A stretch of 64,000 nt of DNA from assembly GCA_030268105.1 (NCBI GenBank), contig BSDZ01000004.1:2281001-2345000 (forward strand). The letters run 5' to 3'. Under the pieces are notes generated by a model that saw only the letters and a list, made by a program, of their open reading frames with translations, was not told the origin of the DNA and made no database searches. Within the stretch, counting starts at the first letter, position 1; each line of letters starts with the position of its first letter. Source of the DNA: Volvox africanus (Eukaryota; Chlorophyta; Chlorophyceae; Chlamydomonadales; Volvocaceae). Position numbers and translations under genes: made by a program. Below are positions 59,144 through 64,000 of this stretch, in pieces.

Positions 59144-59967
59144 TGTTGTACCTCTCGTTCGCGTTTGCTCATAAGTATCTGCGCGTCTGGAAACTATAGG
59201 CACCGATGCGCGAGCACTTGCAAGTACAGCAAGGCAAGCAAGAGCAAACAGAGACAGCGGAAGACTTCAAGACAAAGAGAGATATAACTTACAGTCTTAC
59301 GGATCAGAACGATGCAATGGACGAAATGGCCGTCAGCGCCGGAAGCAAGCAATCATCACGTGGCGGTGACTAGCGAAGTTCAGGCTTAGCTCGGGCTAAG
59401 TAGAATAGTGTATAGAAATAGTAATTTAGAACACACGAGTGTTCTCCGGTATCGAATGTCTTGTCTAGCTTAGCCGTCCTCGCATCTGTTATACTCGCAG
59501 CATCGCAGTGCCGTACGATTCACATTAGGAGGCCGATCCTAGATGTGACAACCCTACTGCGTCTAGGCGATGTCTACGCATAACAACGTGTAAGCCTTTC
59601 CGGCATTCGCATGATGCAAGGGTCCGGATAACGATATCCGGTTGCAGGGCATGCATCGCGACAAGTGCGGCGCTCTCAACGTGTGCTTTAATGAAGTAAT
59701 ATTATATCAGATAATATTACTTATCGTTTCATAGCACGAGCATAATGCGCACTTCAATGCTTCGGTTATTCATGCATGCTAGGCGGATTTGCCATGATGC
59801 GATGTCGCGATGGAAAATGACAACATGCCAAATGCATATATAAATGTACACGAATACATTTATATCATGCAGATTCATTCATATGCAATGCGTTCATCAC
59901 AAAAGCACTTCGCCTCGTAGGATCACGTCGACCTACACGTCGGCGGGAAATGAACCGTAGCACAACA
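59144..59967 (-). repeat. gypsy A 3' LTR (824 bp)
   Basis: Same structure as the LTR at 57505-58328: TGTTGT at one end, ACAACA at the other, 824 bp, preceded on the minus strand by the purine tract at about 59968-59985. It abuts the integrase sequence of gypsy B at 59143 (CGACC on the plus strand), which is the candidate 5-bp target duplication. Confidence 0.92.
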
Positions 59968-60026
59968 ATTATCCCCCCTCCCGTATGCAGCGTCCTCGCT
60001 GCATCATACAGCATCGACTGCAGGGG
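59968..60026 (-). other. gypsy A 3' UTR with polypurine tract
   Basis: 59 bp between the polyprotein stop codon and the LTR, including the minus-strand purine run GGGAGGGGGGA that primes plus-strand synthesis. Confidence 0.8.
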
Positions 60027-63000
60027 TCATTGGGCTTGCGTGGCACGTTTGCGGGCTTCTTCGAGCAGGGGTTTCATGTCCTGTGAGAAGTTGCGTGCCG
60101 GTTCCCATGAGTTGTGCTCGTCGGTATACCCTGTCCACTTAACCAAGTACTCGTGTACTGTTCGCTTACGTCGGTGTCGGCCCACACGACGCGCGTGATA
60201 ATCTAACACCCGCTCCACATCGTAAAACTTCTGTTTACCAGCGATCCAGGTCTCGGGAACTGGTTCGATCGCTGCGGGGGCGTTAGCAGGCTCAGGGACG
60301 GGTTCCGTACCACGATACGGACGAACAAGCGATACGTGAAACGTGGGGTGAATGGGCATATCAGCGGGCAATGCAAGCTCCACAGCCACATTCCCAACCA
60401 TGCGCACGACAGGATACGGACCAATCCAGCGGGGTAAGAGTTTTCGGGATCCGTCGGCCAAGGAACGCAAGTTCTTGGTGCTTAGCAACACGAGTTGCCC
60501 CTCCGAAAACGTCACATCCTGCTTAGATTTGTTATAGTATTCCATTGTTCGTTGCTGCGCCGCGTCCAAACACGACTTCGCGTCTGTGATTCGGGACATA
60601 AAAGACTTGGCAAAAAGTTTAGCAGCAGGCACGTTCACTTCCAACTCACGCCACACGGGTAGCGCGGGATGAAACCCGTAGTTAAGAAAGAACGGACTTT
60701 TGCCTGTAGAGCGGTTAACAGCGTTGTTAAGCGCGAATTCTGCCGCAGTCAAATATGTATCCCAAACAAGTGGTGTGCGACCAGCATAATTGCGCAACAT
60801 ATCACCCAACGTGCGGTTTGTGCGTTCGGTTTGACCATCAGTCTGCGGGTGATACGCCGTGCTCAGGTTGACGCGCATGCCAACTAGTTTGCAGAGCGCT
60901 TCCCAAAACTTAGACGTGAACTGTCCACCGCGGTCCGAGATCACATTTTTGGGAACCCCGTGTAACCGAACCACATTATCAAAAAACAAACGTGCGGTTT
61001 GCTCAGCCGTGCAGGATGATGTGCATGGTGCTAGGTGAACCATCTTAGTCAGACGATCGACCATTACGAACACCGCATCGTATCCCCCCTCAGTTTTGGG
61101 CAGCGCGACTACGAAGTCCATGGAAACACTTTCCCAAGGCGCATCCGGGACAGGCAACGGTTGCAACAACCCCTGGCCCTTACCGGACAAAGCCTTATTG
61201 CGCTGGCACAGACTGCATGTCTGGACGAAGTTCGCCGCATCCTTAGCCAAACGAGGCCACCAAAAGGAACGTTGCACCAAGTCGATCAATCGCTTGCTAC
61301 CAGGGTGTCCTGCTAACGGGTCCTCGTGGAACCGCGCAAGGATGTCGTAGCGTAGCGCGTCGTCGTTCGGAACGACGATTTGCGTAGCTGCACCCTCCGT
61401 CCGTAGCCAAAGGCCATTCTGCTTGCGAAGGTTTTCTACATTAGCCGGGTCCGCGAACCAGGCGTCTGCGTTGTAGGCAACCTTCAACCGCTCCGCGAGG
61501 TCCGTCGCGATCGGAACCTCCTCGCTACGCGGCCGCACGACGGGCGCTGCCAAAATTGCAGCGTGTAGCGACGGATGTCGACTGAGAGCATCGGCAATAT
61601 TCAATTTACCAGAAATATACTCCCAGGTGCAGTTGAACCTAGCTAGATATTCCATCCACCTAGCTTGACGGCGGTTCAACGTCGGAACGCTTTGCAAAAA
61701 CGTTAGGGGCTTATGGTCAGTCTTTAAAGTAAACGGGCGTCCCTCGAGGTAACAGCGCCATTCCTTTAAAGCATGCAGCACGGCCAGAAGCTCCTGTTCC
61801 CCGGTGGTGTAGCGAATCTCCGCTCCAGAAAACTTCTTACTCGTGAAGGCGATCGGTCGCCCTTCCTGTAACAATACAGCGCCGCTTCCAAATATTGAGG
61901 CATCAGACACTACCTCAACACGAAATGGCAACGAGTAATCGGGGAATGCAAGGGTGACATCTTCGGCAACGATTCGTTTGAGCTCTTCGAATGCCCGCTG
62001 GCATTGCGACGTCCATGACTCGAGCGAAACGAAAACGCCTTTGCGAGTTAAGTTAGTAAGCGGGGCCGCAATGATGGAATATTTTTCAATGAACTTCCGG
62101 AAATAATTGGTCAAGCCAAGGAACTTACGCAGCTCCGTGAGGTTCTGAGGCGCGGGCCAATCGCGAACCACGGCGACCTTCCGTGGGTCCATCTTCACAC
62201 CGGTGGCCGACACAATGTGGCCCAAATATTCCACCTGAGGCTGCGCCCAAAAGCATTTGGCGCGTTTAGCAAACAATTGCTCCCGCCTCATAACGTCGAG
62301 CACGAGCCGCAGATGCTCCAAGTGCTCCTCGCGCGTTTTAGAATATACCAAGATGTCATCCAGGTAGCAAACAACGAACCTGTCGATAAACGGCCTAAAC
62401 ATTCGGTCCATAACCGCCTGAAACGTCGCAGGGGCATTAGTCAAACCAAATGATAGGACCGTATACTCAAAGTGACCGAAGGGCGTCCGAAAAGCGGTTT
62501 TCGGGATATCAGAAGCAGCGATGCGAATCTGATTGTAGCCCTGTTGTAAGTCAATTGAGGAAAAATAAGCCGAGCCCTTCAGCTTATCCAACAGGTCGTC
62601 AACGCGTGGCAAAGGGTAGCGATTTTTCACCGTATTCGCATTTAAGCCCCGGTAATCAATGCACATGCGCAAGGTCCCATCCTTCTTACCGACAAACAAA
62701 ATCGGTGCAGAAAACGGGGATGTGCTGGGGCGTATCATACCCTTCGCGAGTAAATCCGTCACCTGGCGCTTTACCTCATCCAGCTCCAATGGACTCAACC
62801 TGTACATTGGCCGGGCTGTAGGCTGCGCTCCAGGCATGAGAGGGATTGTGTGATCAACAGGACACATAGGTGGTAGGCCGGGGATATCTTTAAAGACGTC
62901 CTCATACTGCGACAGTAGGGCCTCAACCTCAGGATCCACAGAAATCTGCGCGGTGGTGACACAACAGCTCACCCGCGGCCTTAAAAGCAGTCCGTGGGCA

Positions 63001-64000
63001 CCCTTCCGTAACAAACGGACGGCCTCCTTACGCCCGACTAGCTCTGGTTCGATTCGCGCGGCCATTGCGGTCACAGCAAAATTAACCATAGGCACCGCCT
63101 CAGTTTCGCCCTCCTTTGGTGTGACATGTTCGAACGACAGGAAAGGTACCTTAATCGACAGAGTACCCTTGCACATATGCAGGGTTGCGGTCTCCATGTC
63201 GATGCGCGCGCGGTACTGTCGTAATGTCGACGACCCCATGATGTACGGTGCAGTCTCTGCTAAGCCCTGCAGCACGTACGGCCGGGTCACAACACGCAAA
63301 GCGCCTAATGATAGGCTAAGGGTAATCCTGCCCACAATGGGATGCTTACCCCCGTCAGCAAGGGTAACCTGTGGACAATCAGACGACTCTGGGGACAACC
63401 CCAGCGCATTCACCTCTGCGACAGAGATGAAGTCGTCGCTGGCACCGGTGTCAACAAGTGCCTTCAGAGTACGGCCATTCAAACCAATCTGAACCACAGG
63501 GACACGGTTATCTACGAGCGAATGCCCAGCAGACAACGTCAGTGCACTTAAGGCGGGTCCGTAACCAACGGCACCCCCATCAGGAGCTTCGTACCAAACG
63601 TCAACCGAGTAGGATAGGTGTGGCCACGGAGCCAGCGTACCCTCCCGATCCACACCATTAAACAAAACGGTGCCCGGCTCGAACCGGTGGACATGCCGCA
63701 TACCCCTTAACGATGCCTCTGCCTTGCGCCGACAGAAAGCGGGGAGTAAAACACATGCGGCCGTGCCTGGATATTGACGCCTACACCTCCTGTATATGGC
63801 CAACTGTTCCGACATCTCACGCAGAGACGAGGGGATGAACAAAACCACGTGGTTAGACAGATCGATAGACGACAGGGGACGGCGAGGTGTAAACAAATTA
63901 CACAACGGGTCGAAGCAGAGAAGTCCCGTGCGTCCGTCAAGCGTGATGCGTCGCGCAATGACTCGCTCGATGTGTCCAAGTACACAAGGCAACAATGCCT
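60027..64000 (-). CDS. Ty3/gypsy chromovirus polyprotein, open at the window edge
   Basis: The frame stays open to base 64000 and its first visible residues have no ATG, so the protein starts outside the window. Order of domains (residues counted from the edge): an N-terminal region of about 150 residues (see Part 2), aspartic protease with [11 protein letters not shown] near 185, reverse transcriptase with [20 protein letters not shown] and [10 protein letters not shown] near 547, RNase H with [16 protein letters not shown] and [11 protein letters not shown] near 761, integrase zinc finger H..H..C..C ([15 protein letters not shown]), and the integrase core with [20 protein letters not shown] and [13 protein letters not shown]-type motif and a chromodomain ([34 protein letters not shown]) close the protein. 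No stop or frameshift is seen over 1,320 codons, so the copy may be recently active. The chromodomain likely directs integration to marked chromatin. Confidence 0.95.
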   Translation of the reverse strand, partial: ALLPCVLGHIERVIARRITLDGRTGLLCFDPLCNLFTPRRPLSSIDLSNHVVLFIPSSLREMSEQLAIYRRCRRQYPGTAACVLLPAFCRRKAEASLRGMRHVHRFEPGTVLFNGVDREGTLAPWPHLSYSVDVWYEAPDGGAVGYGPALSALTLSAGHSLVDNRVPVVQIGLNGRTLKALVDTGASDDFISVAEVNALGLSPESSDCPQVTLADGGKHPIVGRITLSLSLGALRVVTRPYVLQGLAETAPYIMGSSTLRQYRARIDMETATLHMCKGTLSIKVPFLSFEHVTPKEGETEAVPMVNFAVTAMAARIEPELVGRKEAVRLLRKGAHGLLLRPRVSCCVTTAQISVDPEVEALLSQYEDVFKDIPGLPPMCPVDHTIPLMPGAQPTARPMYRLSPLELDEVKRQVTDLLAKGMIRPSTSPFSAPILFVGKKDGTLRMCIDYRGLNANTVKNRYPLPRVDDLLDKLKGSAYFSSIDLQQGYNQIRIAASDIPKTAFRTPFGHFEYTVLSFGLTNAPATFQAVMDRMFRPFIDRFVVCYLDDILVYSKTREEHLEHLRLVLDVMRREQLFAKRAKCFWAQPQVEYLGHIVSATGVKMDPRKVAVVRDWPAPQNLTELRKFLGLTNYFRKFIEKYSIIAAPLTNLTRKGVFVSLESWTSQCQRAFEELKRIVAEDVTLAFPDYSLPFRVEVVSDASIFGSGAVLLQEGRPIAFTSKKFSGAEIRYTTGEQELLAVLHALKEWRCYLEGRPFTLKTDHKPLTFLQSVPTLNRRQARWMEYLARFNCTWEYISGKLNIADALSRHPSLHAAILAAPVVRPRSEEVPIATDLAERLKVAYNADAWFADPANVENLRKQNGLWLRTEGAATQIVVPNDDALRYDILARFHEDPLAGHPGSKRLIDLVQRSFWWPRLAKDAANFVQTCSLCQRNKALSGKGQGLLQPLPVPDAPWESVSMDFVVALPKTEGGYDAVFVMVDRLTKMVHLAPCTSSCTAEQTARLFFDNVVRLHGVPKNVISDRGGQFTSKFWEALCKLVGMRVNLSTAYHPQTDGQTERTNRTLGDMLRNYAGRTPLVWDTYLTAAEFALNNAVNRSTGKSPFFLNYGFHPALPVWRELEVNVPAAKLFAKSFMSRITDAKSCLDAAQQRTMEYYNKSKQDVTFSEGQLVLLSTKNLRSLADGSRKLLPRWIGPYPVVRMVGNVAVELALPADMPIHPTFHVSLVRPYRGTEPVPEPANAPAAIEPVPETWIAGKQKFYDVERVLDYHARRVGRHRRKRTVHEYLVKWTGYTDEHNSWEPARNFSQDMKPLLEEARKRATQAQ

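Larger units (their letters stand above)
59144..64000 (-). mobile_element. gypsy A retrotransposon (3' LTR and most of the internal region)
   Basis: 3' LTR, polypurine tract and uninterrupted polyprotein on the minus strand. It is inserted in the same orientation in the integrase region of gypsy B, a member of its own family. The 5' LTR and primer-binding site lie to the right of the window. Confidence 0.93.

Noticed and set aside
59144..59203. N-terminal extension of the short gypsy integrase frame
   Set aside because: It is LTR sequence of gypsy A read in frame by chance.

Overview
The window is nuclear DNA of a eukaryote, most likely a green alga of the Chlamydomonadales/Volvocales. The evidence is short exons separated by many GT-AG introns, a nuclear-encoded and truncated mitochondrial COX2 (the COX2A half of the split cox2 known from chlorophycean algae), a receptor-like kinase with a repetitive N-glycosylatable ectodomain, and TGTAA-type polyadenylation signals. 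No bacterial operons, CRISPR arrays, rRNA or tRNA genes were seen. Gene models were assembled by hand from exon-exon phase and motif continuity, so exon borders are predictions.

Layout. 1-3.9 kb is unassigned sequence with a ~0.95 kb imperfect palindrome (about 2345-3297). 3.9-12.8 kb (+) is a single-pass transmembrane protein kinase gene of about 17 or more exons. 16.0-21.8 kb (+) is a leucine-rich-repeat protein gene. 23.4-26.15 kb (+) is cox2a. 27.0-32.1 kb (+) is a major-facilitator transporter resembling the NaGLT1/MFSD4 sugar-transporter group, with a very large low-complexity loop. 34.8-40.2 kb (-) is a multi-exon gene whose product I do not recognise. Many simple repeats lie in 28-42 kb.

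At 42,472 the composition becomes AT-richer and a stack of transposable elements begins. The outermost is a large CACTA/EnSpm-like DNA transposon. It starts with CACTATAACA and a cluster of GCGTTAGG subterminal repeats. It carries a minus-strand Tnp2-like transposase gene of at least six exons, and a divergent plus-strand accessory gene. Spliced in frame, the transposase has an N-terminal ubiquitin-like domain ending in a GG, then a C2HC zinc finger, then the transposase core. The accessory gene is cut by a Ty1/copia element (3' LTR 53831-54079, pol 54195-57504). The copia element is cut by a Ty3/gypsy chromovirus B (3' LTR 57505-58328). B is cut by a second member of the same family, A (3' LTR 59144-59967, polyprotein running off the right edge). 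The order of insertion can be read directly: CACTA, then copia, then gypsy B, then gypsy A. All 5' LTRs, the copia gag and the right end of the CACTA element should lie beyond 64,000.

The host genes (kinase, LRR protein, COX2A, transporter, unknown) show no operon-like relation. The strongest candidate for something under-described is the ubiquitin-like/zinc-finger/transposase fusion with its divergent partner gene.
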